Source: Anaerolineales bacterium (GTDB taxonomy: Bacteria; Chloroflexota; Anaerolineae; 4572-78; J111). Taken from it: a DNA stretch of 20,874 nucleotides. The stretch spans positions 1 to 20,874 of the forward strand of contig JAAUSP010000063.1 of the NCBI GenBank assembly GCA_012032575.1, written 5' to 3'. Positions 8,100-17,110 of the stretch are shown in pieces (positions within the stretch are counted from its first letter, which is position 1; every line of letters starts with the position of its first letter). The translations under genes were made by a program, and so were the position numbers. The notes below the pieces were generated by a model. It did not search any database and was not told the origin of the DNA. It was given only the letters and a program-made list of their open reading frames with translations.

Positions 8100-8172
8100 G
8101 GGCCTCTAGCTCAACTGGCAGAGCAACTGACTCTTAATCAGTGGGTTCCGAGTTCGAGTCTCGGGAGGCTCA
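8100..8172 (+). tRNA. tRNA-Lys (anticodon CTT)
   Basis: It folds as a full cloverleaf. The acceptor arms GGGCCTC and GAGGCTC pair over 7 bp with one G-U. The D stem is GCTC/GAGC, the anticodon stem ACTGA/TCAGT with loop CTCTTAA gives anticodon CTT (reads AAG, Lys), and the T arm is CCGAG-TTCGAGT-CTCGG. The variable loop has 5 bases and the discriminator is A. The CCA end is not encoded: TCCA follows the discriminator, so CCA must be added. An open frame that begins MRGPLAQLAEQ over this locus is only the tRNA read as protein. Confidence 0.96.
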
Positions 8173-8177
8173 TCCAG

Positions 8178-8207
8178 GCCGACGGCGATTTCGCCGCCGG
8201 CTTTTTT
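8178..8207 (+). terminator. rho-independent terminator after tRNA-Lys
   Basis: GCCG-A-CGGCG (8178-8187) pairs with CGCCG-C-CGGC (8192-8201): 9 bp around one A-C mismatch, loop ATTT. Six T residues (8202-8207) follow directly. It lies 5 bases after the tRNA and about 25 bases before the next gene, separating the two. Confidence 0.88.
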
Positions 8208-8232
8208 GTAATCAAAACCGGGAAGAACAGCT

Positions 8233-9264
8233 ATGCCTCAAACACTGCATCGTGCCTATGGAGCCATACTGCGAGGGTTGCTGGATCAGGCGCAGGCCAC
8301 TGCTGCTGTTTTGGTTTTGGCCGATAGCGCCACCGAAAATCCCCATGTTCTGGCCCAGGCCGGCGAGTTAGCCCCCACCTATTGGGCCGGCCTGCTCAAA
8401 GAGCGTCCGCCCGAACTGTATATCCAACCGCTGGTTTCTACCGGCGAAATGACGGCCCTATTGGCTGTTTACACTGCCTCCCAAACCGATTGGGACGCCA
8501 CCCAGCGCAGCCTGATTCGAGCCGCCGCCCGAAGCCTGGAGCACCTCTCCCGCACCGGCGAGGACGAGATTGACTGGCGGCAAATTACTGCCTCGCAGCG
8601 CATTCTGCCTGTGACCGAAGAAGAACTGTGCCGGATTGTCCTGGATATTCACGACGGCCCGGTGCAAAAAATCTTTTCGGCCCTCAGCCGGGTTAACCAT
8701 TTGCAGCACGTCGCCGGGCAGCTTGCTGACCAGGAAACCAGCTCACTCGCCGGTTATCGTCATGATCTGGCCCAGGTAGCCGCCCTCCTCGAGGCCTCGC
8801 TGATTGAAATTCGCACGTTTCTGGGCGCTTTTCGCCCGCCCGAATTCAACCAGCGCTCCCTGCTGGACGTGCTGGAGGGCCTGATTATTCAGCACGAGGA
8901 GTTGACCGGAACCACCGTTCATCTCGAAGCCAACCTGGATTTGCCCGAAGTTGCCCCGCCGGTCAAAATTGCCCTGTACCGAATTTTGCAAGAAGCACTG
9001 GCCAATGGGGTGCGCCATGGCCGGGTAGATGAGCATTTTGTGCGCCTCTGGGCCGAGCAGGCCGACATTCACCTGGAAGTGGTTGATTTTGGCCCCGGCT
9101 TTCAACCGCCCGACCTGACCGGTCCGACAGCGACCGAACGGGCTGAGCACATCGGTCTGCGCGGTATGCGTGATCGCGCCCAACTGGTTGGCGGGGCCTT
9201 TGCCTTATTCAGCCGCCCCGGCAAAGGCACCCGCATTAGTGTGAAGGTACCCGGCCATGGCTAA
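8233..9264 (+). CDS. soluble sensor histidine kinase, NarL/LiaS (HisKA_3) type
   Basis: 343 residues with no membrane segment. The N-terminal 125 residues look like a degenerate GAF-type sensor domain. The dimerisation domain carries the phosphoacceptor H140 in LDIHDGPVQK, the HisKA_3 pattern. The ATPase domain follows, with an N box (QEALANGVRHG, about 252-262), DFGPGF, and IGLRGMRDRA (about 305-315). It autophosphorylates and passes phosphate to a LuxR-type regulator, here certainly the next gene, whose ATG overlaps its last 8 bases. The lack of membrane segments suggests an intracellular signal. GGAAG at 8221-8225 sets the start. This pair sits immediately upstream of the RuBisCO cluster, so it is a candidate regulator of it, but nothing in the sequence proves that. 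Confidence 0.88.
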   Translation: MPQTLHRAYGAILRGLLDQAQATAAVLVLADSATENPHVLAQAGELAPTYWAGLLKERPPELYIQPLVSTGEMTALLAVYTASQTDWDATQRSLIRAAARSLEHLSRTGEDEIDWRQITASQRILPVTEEELCRIVLDIHDGPVQKIFSALSRVNHLQHVAGQLADQETSSLAGYRHDLAQVAALLEASLIEIRTFLGAFRPPEFNQRSLLDVLEGLIIQHEELTGTTVHLEANLDLPEVAPPVKIALYRILQEALANGVRHGRVDEHFVRLWAEQADIHLEVVDFGPGFQPPDLTGPTATERAEHIGLRGMRDRAQLVGGAFALFSRPGKGTRISVKVPGHG

Positions 9265-9925
9265 CCCGATTCGTGTTGTACTGGCCGACGATCATTCCCT
9301 GGTGCTTGACGGCTTGAAACAACACCTGACCGATACCCAAGATATCCAGGTAGTGGCTGCCGTTACCGATGGGGCAGCCCTGTTATTAGCCATCGAAGCT
9401 TACCGGCCGGATGTGGCCGTAACCGATTTGGTGATGGGCGGCATGGATGGTTTTACGGCTCTGGCCGAGATACGCCGGCGCGGGCTGGCCGTGCGAGTGT
9501 TGGTGCTCACCGCCCTGGCCGATGGTGAATCTTTGCAGCGAGCCATCGAACTGGAAGCCGATGGCATTGTCCTCAAAACCGAACCGCCCCGCCAGACGGT
9601 TGACGCCATCCGGCAGGTTGCCGCCGGTCAGGTGGTCTATCCTCGTGCGGTCCATAACTGGTTGGTACGCCGGGCCAGCCGCCAGCAGCCGCCCGATACC
9701 ACCGTCCACAGCGACGATTTATCTGACCGGGAGCAGGAAATTCTGGCCTTGCTTGCCGAAGGCAAACCCAATCAGGAAATCGCCACCACGCTGCATCTCA
9801 GCGAAAACACCGTCAAGTATTATCTTAAAAACATTTACCGCAAACTTCAGCTTACCAATCGCACCGAAGCCGCCCGCGTTTTTCTGGAGCGTAAAGGACG
9901 GTTGCAAAACAGCCCCAAAATTTGA
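9257..9925 (+). CDS. NarL/LuxR-type response regulator
   Basis: 222 residues: an N-terminal receiver domain with acidic DD at 11-12, phosphoacceptor D57 in VAVTDLVMGGMDG, the T residue in VLVLTAL and the Lys in LKTEPP. A C-terminal LuxR helix-turn-helix follows (about 153-212), reading LSDREQEILALLAEGKPNQEI then LSENTVKYYLKNIYRKL. On phosphorylation such proteins dimerise and bind DNA as activators or repressors. Translation is coupled to the kinase by an 8-base overlap. A strong terminator 80 bases downstream ends the transcription unit before cbbL, so the pair is not simply part of the CBB operon. Confidence 0.92.
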   Translation: MANPIRVVLADDHSLVLDGLKQHLTDTQDIQVVAAVTDGAALLLAIEAYRPDVAVTDLVMGGMDGFTALAEIRRRGLAVRVLVLTALADGESLQRAIELEADGIVLKTEPPRQTVDAIRQVAAGQVVYPRAVHNWLVRRASRQQPPDTTVHSDDLSDREQEILALLAEGKPNQEIATTLHLSENTVKYYLKNIYRKLQLTNRTEAARVFLERKGRLQNSPKI

Positions 9926-9927
9926 AC

Positions 9928-9944
9928 GCCGGTCGCAGACCGGC
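9928..9944. repeat. GGTC/GACC hairpin repeat, copy A
   Basis: A perfect 7-bp stem GCCGGTC / GACCGGC with loop GCA, three bases after the response-regulator stop codon. One of five short hairpins in the window that share a GGTC-NNN-GACC core but differ in the outer stem. Confidence 0.7.
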
Positions 9945-9973
9945 TAGGCGCAGTAAAAATATTCAGCCCGGAG

Positions 9974-9988
9974 GGGGTCTGCGACCCC
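9974..9988. repeat. GGTC/GACC hairpin repeat, copy B
   Basis: The stem GGGGTC / GACCCC has 6 perfect pairs and loop TGC. With its left flank CGGAG it closely matches copy C downstream of cbbL, so B and C form a longer direct repeat on the two sides of that gene. Confidence 0.7.
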
Positions 9989-10005
9989 GTCCCCTGACCC
10001 CCGGC

Positions 10006-10031
10006 AACTACCCAAACGGGTAGTTTTTTTT
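10006..10031 (+). terminator. rho-independent terminator of the two-component operon
   Basis: AACTACCC (10006-10013) pairs perfectly with GGGTAGTT (10018-10025) around the loop AAAC. An unbroken run of eight T residues (10024-10031) overlaps the end of the stem. It lies between the response regulator and the cbbL promoter region and should stop read-through into cbbL. Confidence 0.88.
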
Positions 10032-10065
10032 ACCCGGAAAAGTAGCCCTTTTTACCTTTTGGAGT

Positions 10066-10095
10066 GTTACAATTTTCACAAGATATTGCTATACT
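10066..10095 (+). promoter_or_regulatory. candidate promoter of the cbbL operon
   Basis: GTTACA (10066-10071) and TATACT (10090-10095) are spaced by 18 bases in the AT-rich stretch just after the terminator. Start of transcription near 10102 would leave a leader of about 58 bases before the cbbL ATG. I see no clear LysR/CbbR-type palindrome. The -35 box is weak, consistent with an activator-dependent promoter, but that is only a guess. Confidence 0.5.
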
Positions 10096-10126
10096 TAGTT
10101 TATCTTGATTGAACAATGGCCTTTAG

Positions 10127-11608
<1,482 letters not shown>

Positions 11609-11639
11609 TTATTTCAGATTTCAGATTTATTGCTCGGAG

Positions 11640-11654
11640 GGGGTCTGTGACCCC
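11640..11654. repeat. GGTC/GACC hairpin repeat, copy C
   Basis: The stem GGGGTC / GACCCC has 6 pairs and loop TGT, about 30 bases after the cbbL stop. It is preceded by CGGAG exactly as in copy B. In the cbbL-cbbS mRNA it could act as a processing or stability element, which is inference. Confidence 0.7.
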
Positions 11655-11662
11655 TGACTGAC

Positions 11663-11679
11663 GCGGGTCGTAGACCCGC
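11663..11679. repeat. GGTC/GACC hairpin repeat, copy D
   Basis: A perfect 7-bp stem GCGGGTC / GACCCGC with loop GTA, eight bases after copy C and 40 bases before the cbbS start. No T-run follows, so it is unlikely to be a terminator by itself. Confidence 0.7.
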
Positions 11680-11718
11680 TTTGAGCTTAAATCGTAAATG
11701 AACTTATGGAGATAAACT

Positions 11719-12141
11719 ATGCGCATTACTCAAGGAACTTTTTCCTACTTGCCCGATTTGACCGATGAAGAAATTAAGGCTCAGGTGCAGTACTGCCTGG
11801 ATAACGGCTGGCCGGTTTCGGTGGAGTACACCGACGATCCGCACCCGCGCAATGTTTATTGGGAAATGTGGGGCCTGCCGCTGTTTGATATGAAGGATGC
11901 CGTCGCGGTGATGGAGGAAGTCCAATCCTGCCGCCGGGCCTTTCCTAACCACTACATCCGGGTGAACGGCTACGACCGCAGCCTGGGCCGGCAAACCACC
12001 GCCTTGAGCTTTATTGTCAACCGCCCCCCCGAAGAACCCGGCTTCCTGCTGGAGCGAACCGAAGGGGCTGACCGTCAGATTCGCTACACCCTCAAATCGT
12101 ATGCCGTTAACAAACCGGCGGGCAAACGGTACGAGGCGTGA
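11719..12141 (+). CDS. cbbS: RuBisCO small subunit, red type
   Basis: 140 residues. The N-terminus [19 protein letters not shown] and [20 protein letters not shown] are diagnostic of red-type small subunits, as is [14 protein letters not shown]. The C-terminal extension from about residue 108 ([19 protein letters not shown]) is the red-type beta-hairpin that fills the central channel of the L8S8 hexadecamer. The small chain stabilises the large-chain octamer and tunes its specificity. GGAG at 11708-11711 sits 7 bases before the ATG. The stop codon lies inside a GAGGCGTGAG-like sequence that is repeated in the following hairpin, so that repeat may have been inserted or expanded at the end of the gene. 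Confidence 0.97.
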   Translation: MRITQGTFSYLPDLTDEEIKAQVQYCLDNGWPVSVEYTDDPHPRNVYWEMWGLPLFDMKDAVAVMEEVQSCRRAFPNHYIRVNGYDRSLGRQTTALSFIVNRPPEEPGFLLERTEGADRQIRYTLKSYAVNKPAGKRYEA

Positions 12142-12144
12142 GAT

Positions 12145-12187
12145 GTGAGGCGTGAGGCGTAAAAATTCTTCACGCCTCACGCCTCAC
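12145..12187. repeat. 16-bp perfect inverted repeat between cbbS and cbbX
   Basis: The left arm at 12145-12160 is two tandem GTGAGGC units plus GT; the right arm at 12172-12187 is its exact complement. The loop is 11 bases (12161-12171). It begins 4 bases after the cbbS stop. No T-run follows the right arm, so it looks more like an mRNA stabilising or processing hairpin between abundant cbbLS and less needed cbbX than a terminator. Confidence 0.8.
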
Positions 12188-12209
12188 AAGATGGAGTCGA
12201 ACTGTAATT

Positions 12210-13126
12210 ATGACAAACCAAGTCGAAACGCCCCCTTTGATAGATATTGACGCCGTTTTTAGCCAGGCGAACATCCAGCAATTTCTGAACGACCTGGATC
12301 AGGAACTGATCGGGTTAAAGCCGGTCAAAACCCGGATCAAGGAAATCGCCTCGCTGCTGTTGATTGCCCGCCTGCGTGAAGATCGGGGGTTTGCCACTGA
12401 GCGACCGACCCTGCACATGAGCTTTACCGGCAATCCGGGCACCGGCAAAACCACCGTGGCCATGCGCATGCCAAAATCCTGCATCATTTAGGCTATGTGC
12501 GGCGGGGTCATCTGGTCGTTGCCACCCGCGATGATCTGGTGGGCCAGTATGTCGGCCATACCGCCCCCAAAACCAAAGATGTGCTTAAGCGGTCTGCTGG
12601 CGGCGTGTTGTTTATTGACGAAGCCTACTATCTCTACCGGCCCGAAAATGAACGGGACTACGGCCAGGAAGCCATCGAAATGCTGCTTCAGGCGATGGAG
12701 AACCAACGCGAAGACCTGGTGGTGGTTCTGGCCGGCTACAAAGAGCGCATGGATACCTTTTTTCAGGCCAATCCTGGCTTTCATTCGCGCGTGGGACATC
12801 ACCTCCACTTTCCAGATTATTCCATGGAGGAACTGCTGGAGATTAGCGAGTTGATGGTCAGGCAGCAAAACTACATGTTTGACGAAGCCTCACGGCAGGC
12901 TTTTAAGGAATACCTGGTTTTGCGGATGCAGCAGCCTCATTTCTCTAATGCCCGCAGCGTGCGCAACGCGCTTGACCGGGCCAAACTTCGCCAGGCCAAC
13001 CGGCTGGTCCAGCAGGGCGGAACCATTTCGCCAGCCGAGTTGTGCCGTTTTGATGAGAGCGACATTCGCCAAAGTCGGGTTTTCCGAGGTGGGTTGGAAG
13101 GTGAGAGCATACAAGCCACGAATTAG
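12210..13126 (+). CDS. cbbX: CbbX, red-type RuBisCO activase (AAA+), interrupted by a 1-base deletion
   Basis: Two adjoining frames (12210-12491 and 12497-13126) together encode one CbbX of about 305 residues, the usual length. The first part ends in the Walker A region, [15 protein letters not shown]. The second begins GYVRRGHLV and contains [15 protein letters not shown] (pore-loop region), Walker [13 protein letters not shown] and [14 protein letters not shown]. Adding one G at 12470/12471 (ATG-CCA to ATG-GCC) restores [11 protein letters not shown] and joins the frames, so this is a single-base loss. CbbX is an ATP- and RuBP-dependent hexameric motor that pulls on the RbcL C-terminus to free inhibited active sites. 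Without correction the protein would stop soon after the P-loop and be inactive. Both halves look under normal constraint, which favours a sequencing error or very recent mutation. Confidence 0.9.
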
Positions 13127-13136
13127 GAGGAGCACT

Positions 13137-14132
13137 ATGAACAAACAGCGTCCCATCATTTTGGGTATCGTCGGCGACAGCGCCGCCGGCAAAACAACCC
13201 TGACCAGCGGGCTGGTCAATATTCTTGGCCCGGAGCGGGTCACCCATGTTTGCACCGATGATTACCACAAGTACGACCGGCGGGAGCGGGCCGAACTCGG
13301 CATCACCGCCCTGCACCCCAATTGCAACTATCTGGATGTCCTGGAACTGCACCTGGAACGGCTGCACTACGGTCAGCCGATTCTGAAGCCGGTTTATGAC
13401 CACTCCACCGGCAGCCTGGTCCGGCCCGAATATGTCCAGCCAACCGAGTTTGTCATCGTCGAGGGGTTGTTGGGCTTTCACACTGCGGTTATGCGTCAGT
13501 TTTACGATGTCAAAGTTTACCTGGACCCACCCGAAGATTTACGCCGGGTCTGGAAAATCAAACGAGACACCGCCAAGCGCGGTTATGTCCCCGAACAGGT
13601 GCTGGCCGAACTGGAGAAGCGTGAGCCGGACTCACGAGACTTCATCCGCCCCCAGCGCCAGGAGGCCGACATTGTGGTGCGCTTTTCGCCACCGCAGGGC
13701 GTCCCCCCGGCAGAGGCCGGTCCTACGCTCAACGTGCGGCTGGTGCTGCGGCCCACCATTCCTCACCCCGATCTGACCTATCTCTCGGAAAGCCCCGATA
13801 ACGCCGACTCGGCCATTCGACTGGGCCTGGACCGGGACAAAGGCCGTCCGGTGGACATTCTGGAAATTGACGGCCACGTGACTCCTGAGCATGCCGTCGG
13901 GTTAGAAGCGGCCATCTGGCAGCACCTGCCCGACCTGCGGGCTTTGCCGGAAGATCAATTTGGCGATTATCAGGACCGCATGGAAGTGCGCCACAGCTCG
14001 CCCCTGGCCCTGACCCAACTGCTCATCACCTATCATCTGCTGCGCAAATACAGTGATGTCGCCCAAATTCCTTTTGCCCCGCCGGTGGCCGCCCTGAGCC
14101 GGGTGAAGCCCAGCGCGGTACCCGTTTCCTGA
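13137..14132 (+). CDS. prk: phosphoribulokinase, cyanobacteria/plant-like class
   Basis: 331 residues. The P-loop GDSAAGKTT is at 13-21, the catalytic-region TDDYHKYDRRER at 40-51, YDHSTG (87-92) binds ribulose 5-phosphate, and FVIVEGLLG is at 105-113. ATP-dependent phosphorylation of Ru5P yields RuBP for RuBisCO. Length and motifs (DDYH, PVYDHSTG, VWKIKRDTAKRGY) fit the class II enzymes of cyanobacteria and plants rather than the roughly 290-residue CbbP usually paired with form IC RuBisCO. The P-loop cysteine used for thioredoxin control in those enzymes is alanine here (A17), while C39 remains. TAGGAGG (13124-13130), overlapping the cbbX stop, is 6 bases before ATG 13137. The frame is open further upstream, but that part is antiphase to cbbX. 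Confidence 0.94.
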   Translation: MNKQRPIILGIVGDSAAGKTTLTSGLVNILGPERVTHVCTDDYHKYDRRERAELGITALHPNCNYLDVLELHLERLHYGQPILKPVYDHSTGSLVRPEYVQPTEFVIVEGLLGFHTAVMRQFYDVKVYLDPPEDLRRVWKIKRDTAKRGYVPEQVLAELEKREPDSRDFIRPQRQEADIVVRFSPPQGVPPAEAGPTLNVRLVLRPTIPHPDLTYLSESPDNADSAIRLGLDRDKGRPVDILEIDGHVTPEHAVGLEAAIWQHLPDLRALPEDQFGDYQDRMEVRHSSPLALTQLLITYHLLRKYSDVAQIPFAPPVAALSRVKPSAVPVS

Positions 14133-14138
14133 GCAGCG

Positions 14139-14843
14139 ATGGCGTTGAAAGCTTTGATTTTTGATGTGGACGGCACAATGGCCGATACCGAGCGTGACGG
14201 CCATTTGCCGGCCTGCAACCAGGCCTTTGCCCGGCTGGACATTCCGATTCAATGGACCTGGGATGAGTTTAAAACGATGCTGCCCATTGGTAGTAATGCC
14301 CAGCGCATGCGTCTGGCCTTGCAAAAACTGCCCCAACCGCCGGTCGAGTTGGACAGCGTGGTCGCCAACCTGGTCAAGCTGAAACAGCAGTTTTATATTG
14401 AACAATTTGTGCCCCATTTGCCTTTGCGGGCCGGAGTCCGCCGTCTGATCCACGAGGCGGCAGGGCGTAACATTCGTTTAGCCATCGTCTCCAGTTCCGA
14501 CGAGCCACAAATTTACGCGCTGCTGCGTTATCGCCTGCCGGAATTTGAAACGTGCTTCGATCCCGTTTTGGGCAAGCTGGTCGGGCCAAAAACTGCGCCC
14601 GACTCGCCCTTATACCGGCACTGTCTGGAATTGTTGGGGGCCAGCCCGGCGGAAACCCTGGTGATCGAGGACTCCGAAGTGGGCTTTCGCGCCGCCCAGA
14701 CCGCCGGACTACCTTGTGCTGTGATTTACAATGACTACACTTACGGCCAGAATTTTACCGGGGCCGCTTTGGTGGCCCGCAGTCTGGAGTATTTTGATCT
14801 GGACCGTCTGGCGGCTTTGTGCCTGCCGGATAACGGATCGTGA
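14139..14843 (+). CDS. cbbY: CbbY-type HAD phosphatase (xylulose-1,5-bisphosphatase)
   Basis: A 234-residue HAD hydrolase with cap. Motif I FDVDGTMADTE gives nucleophile D9 and acid/base D11; motif II is AIVSSSD, the Lys of motif III is in LVGPKTAPDS, and motif IV is VIEDSEVGFRAA. The cap sequence (DGHLPACNQAFARL, then IQWTWDEF) is CbbY-like. CbbY enzymes destroy xylulose-1,5-bisphosphate, a misfire product that locks RuBisCO, and so work alongside CbbX. The start is 6 bases after the phosphoribulokinase stop, so translation is probably coupled. Other sugar-phosphate HAD phosphatases are similar; the operon position settles the assignment. Confidence 0.9.
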   Translation: MALKALIFDVDGTMADTERDGHLPACNQAFARLDIPIQWTWDEFKTMLPIGSNAQRMRLALQKLPQPPVELDSVVANLVKLKQQFYIEQFVPHLPLRAGVRRLIHEAAGRNIRLAIVSSSDEPQIYALLRYRLPEFETCFDPVLGKLVGPKTAPDSPLYRHCLELLGASPAETLVIEDSEVGFRAAQTAGLPCAVIYNDYTYGQNFTGAALVARSLEYFDLDRLAALCLPDNGS

Positions 14844-14968
14844 TACGGATGAGGCGGGGATAGAAATGCTCACAGGTCGCCCATTACGTTTTGCCTTACC
14901 CGGAGCAAATTAACGGGGATGCTTTGAATCTTAGGAACTGCCTTATCTAATTTCGTAAGGGGGTAGTG

Positions 14969-16042
14969 ATGTCAGATAAGTTGTACGATGTGACGATTAT
15001 CGGGGCCGGGCCGGTGGGCTTGTTTGCCGCCTTTTATGCCGGCATGCGCGATCTGGATACGCTGGTATTGGAAGCCCTGCCCAGGCCCGGCGGACAGCTT
15101 ACTGCTCTCTACCCCGAAAAATATATCTATGATGTGGGTGGTTACGTAGCTGTGCTGGCCCGTGATCTGGTGCAGGAGCTTTGGAAACAAGGCAGCCAGT
15201 TTGGGGCAGAATTTCGTTTCAATGAGCCGGTGGTGCGCTTCGAGGTTCTGGAACCGGGCCGGCTGCGGCTGATCACAGCCTCGGGTGTTTACCACAGCAA
15301 AACCGCGATTATCGCCACCGGGCTGGGCGCGTTTAGCCCCAACAAGATTTTTGTCGAAGGCGCGGATGTGTTTGAAAACAGCGGCATCCATTACGTAGTC
15401 CATAAAAAAGAGGACTTTCTGGGCAAGCGGCTGTTGATTGTCGGCGGGGGTGATACCGCCGTAGATTGGGCGCTGGAATTGCAGCAGTGGGCCAGAGAAA
15501 TTACCCTGATCCACCGTTTTGACCATTTTGAAGCCCACGAGCGCAGTGTCCAGGCGCTTCATCGCAGCAAAGTTCACGTGTTACCCTGCCACGAGCTGCG
15601 GCTGGTGGCCGGCGACGAGCGCCTTCAGGAAGCAACCGTGTTTAACAACATTACCGAAGGCGAGCACACTCTGCGGATTGACGATGTTCTGGTTTGTATT
15701 GGGTTCAAGGCCGACCCCGGCCCGATTATGGAGTGGGGATTGGCCCTGGAAAAGCGGTCCATCCTGGTCAATGGCAAAATGGAAACCAACCTGCCCGGCG
15801 TCTACGCTGCCGGCGATATTACCCAGCCCGCCGACTCGGTCAAAATGAACTTGATTGCTAACGGGTTTGGCCAGGCTACTTTGGCCGTTAACCTGGCCAA
15901 TCAGTTTATTTATCCCAAATCCCGTATCTTTCCCGGCCATAGCAGTCAAAAGAAAGGTATGCGCTACGCGCCGGTTCCGGTGGGCCATGGGAGCAATAGT
16001 GACGGCAAAAGTGAAGAAGAACTGGCGGCCACTGCGGCCTGA
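14969..16042 (+). CDS. thioredoxin-reductase-like ferredoxin-NADP(+) reductase
   Basis: 357 residues with two dinucleotide-binding folds: FAD motif GAGPVG (12-17) and NAD(P) motif VGGGDTAVDWALE (158-170), plus PRPGGQLTALYPEKYIYD (39-56) and YAAGDITQP (279-287). The CxxC pair of thioredoxin reductases is missing: the corresponding stretch reads ENSGIHYVVHKKEDF. Together with the YPEKYIYDV motif this points to YumC/TrxR-like ferredoxin-NADP reductase. It would move electrons between ferredoxin or flavodoxin and NADP(H), cytoplasmically, and could supply NADPH for the CBB cycle. Start chosen at ATG 14969, five bases after AAGGGGG; a GTG at 14966 is too close to it. It follows cbbY after 125 bases with no terminator seen. 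Confidence 0.88.
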   Translation: MSDKLYDVTIIGAGPVGLFAAFYAGMRDLDTLVLEALPRPGGQLTALYPEKYIYDVGGYVAVLARDLVQELWKQGSQFGAEFRFNEPVVRFEVLEPGRLRLITASGVYHSKTAIIATGLGAFSPNKIFVEGADVFENSGIHYVVHKKEDFLGKRLLIVGGGDTAVDWALELQQWAREITLIHRFDHFEAHERSVQALHRSKVHVLPCHELRLVAGDERLQEATVFNNITEGEHTLRIDDVLVCIGFKADPGPIMEWGLALEKRSILVNGKMETNLPGVYAAGDITQPADSVKMNLIANGFGQATLAVNLANQFIYPKSRIFPGHSSQKKGMRYAPVPVGHGSNSDGKSEEELAATAA

Positions 16043-16087
16043 ATTTCTTTAGTTATCTAATTTTTGATTGCGAGTTTGGAGACAGCT

Positions 16088-17104
16088 ATGACAGAGAGAC
16101 CTGATCGAAACCTGGCGATGGATTTGGTGCGTGTAACCGAAGCGGCGGCGCTGGCAGCGGCCCACTATATGGGCCTGGGCAATAAGGAGGCCGGCGACCA
16201 GGCGGCTGTAGATGCGATGCGCTCCGTTTTGCACACGGTTGAAATGGATGGGGTGATTGTGATTGGCGAGGGTGAAAAAGACGAAGCCCCGATGCTCTAC
16301 AATGGTGAATTGGTGGGCGGCGGCCATCCTCCGGCGGTAGATGTGGCCGTTGACCCGGTGGAAGGCACACGACTGCTGGCCCTGGGGCGGCCCAACGCCA
16401 TTTCGGTGATTGCCGTGGCTGAACGTTGGAGCATGTGGCAGCCCGGCCCTTCGTTTTACATGAACAAAATTGTGGTGGACCGAAACGCCCGGCAAGCCAT
16501 TGATATTACCCTTTCACCCACGGAAAACCTGCACCGCATTGCCGGGGCGTTGGGCCGGCGAGTTAACGAGCTAACCGTATTTGTACTCGACAAACCGCGT
16601 CACGAAGCGCTGATTGCCGAAATACGCCATACCGGGGCGCGGATTTCGCTCCACACCGATGGGGATGTAATGGGCGCATTGATGGCCGCTATTCCCGGCA
16701 GTGGGGTTGATGTGTTGATGGGGACCGGCGGCACGCCGGAAGGAGTCATTGCGGCGGCAGCGGTCAAAGCGCTGGGCGGCGGCATGCAGTGCCAGCGCGC
16801 TCCCCAAAGCGAGGCTGAATGTCAGCGCTTAAAAGCCGCGATGGGCGATGAAGTTTACCAGGTTTTGACTCTGAATGAGCTGATTAAAGCCGACGACGCT
16901 TTCTTTGCCGCCACCGGCATCACCGACGGCCCGTTGTTGGAAGGCGTCCACTATGACCGCCAGGGCGGGGTCACTACCCACAGTATTGTTATTCGCGCCC
17001 TGTCCGGCTCGGTGCGCTACATCAAGGGCATCCATCAGCTCAAGCGGGAGTTTCCTTTCGGGCGGGTCAATGTCGAGGAAGCGGTTCAATTGGTGGCCCA
17101 CTAA
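16088..17104 (+). CDS. glpX: class II fructose-1,6-bisphosphatase (GlpX type)
   Basis: 338 residues matching GlpX throughout: RVTEAAALAAAHYMGLGNKEAGDQ near the N-terminus, metal-binding IGEGEKDEAPM (59-69) and AVDPVEGT (87-94), substrate-binding GTGGTPEGV (211-219), and ATGITDGPLLEGV near the C-terminus. It hydrolyses fructose-1,6-bisphosphate to fructose-6-phosphate, and in autotrophs the same family often also handles sedoheptulose-1,7-bisphosphate, giving both CBB phosphatase steps. GGAG (16078-16081) is 6 bases before ATG 16088, which I prefer to the TTG at 16064. It lies 45 bases after the reductase gene; a 295-base repeat-rich gap follows. Confidence 0.95.
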   Translation: MTERPDRNLAMDLVRVTEAAALAAAHYMGLGNKEAGDQAAVDAMRSVLHTVEMDGVIVIGEGEKDEAPMLYNGELVGGGHPPAVDVAVDPVEGTRLLALGRPNAISVIAVAERWSMWQPGPSFYMNKIVVDRNARQAIDITLSPTENLHRIAGALGRRVNELTVFVLDKPRHEALIAEIRHTGARISLHTDGDVMGALMAAIPGSGVDVLMGTGGTPEGVIAAAAVKALGGGMQCQRAPQSEAECQRLKAAMGDEVYQVLTLNELIKADDAFFAATGITDGPLLEGVHYDRQGGVTTHSIVIRALSGSVRYIKGIHQLKREFPFGRVNVEEAVQLVAH

Positions 17105-17110
17105 TTAAGG

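Noticed and set aside
8094..8327. Small protein frame beginning MRGPLAQLAEQ
   Set aside because: It is the tRNA-Lys gene and its terminator read as protein, a common annotation artefact.
12879..13136. Upstream extension of the phosphoribulokinase frame (417 residues in total)
   Set aside because: The extension is out-of-frame cbbX sequence. A strong ribosome binding site and the conserved P-loop start place the true start at 13137.
14969..16042. Thioredoxin reductase
   Set aside because: The redox-active CxxC pair is absent, and the YPEKYIYDV region fits ferredoxin-NADP reductases of the YumC type.
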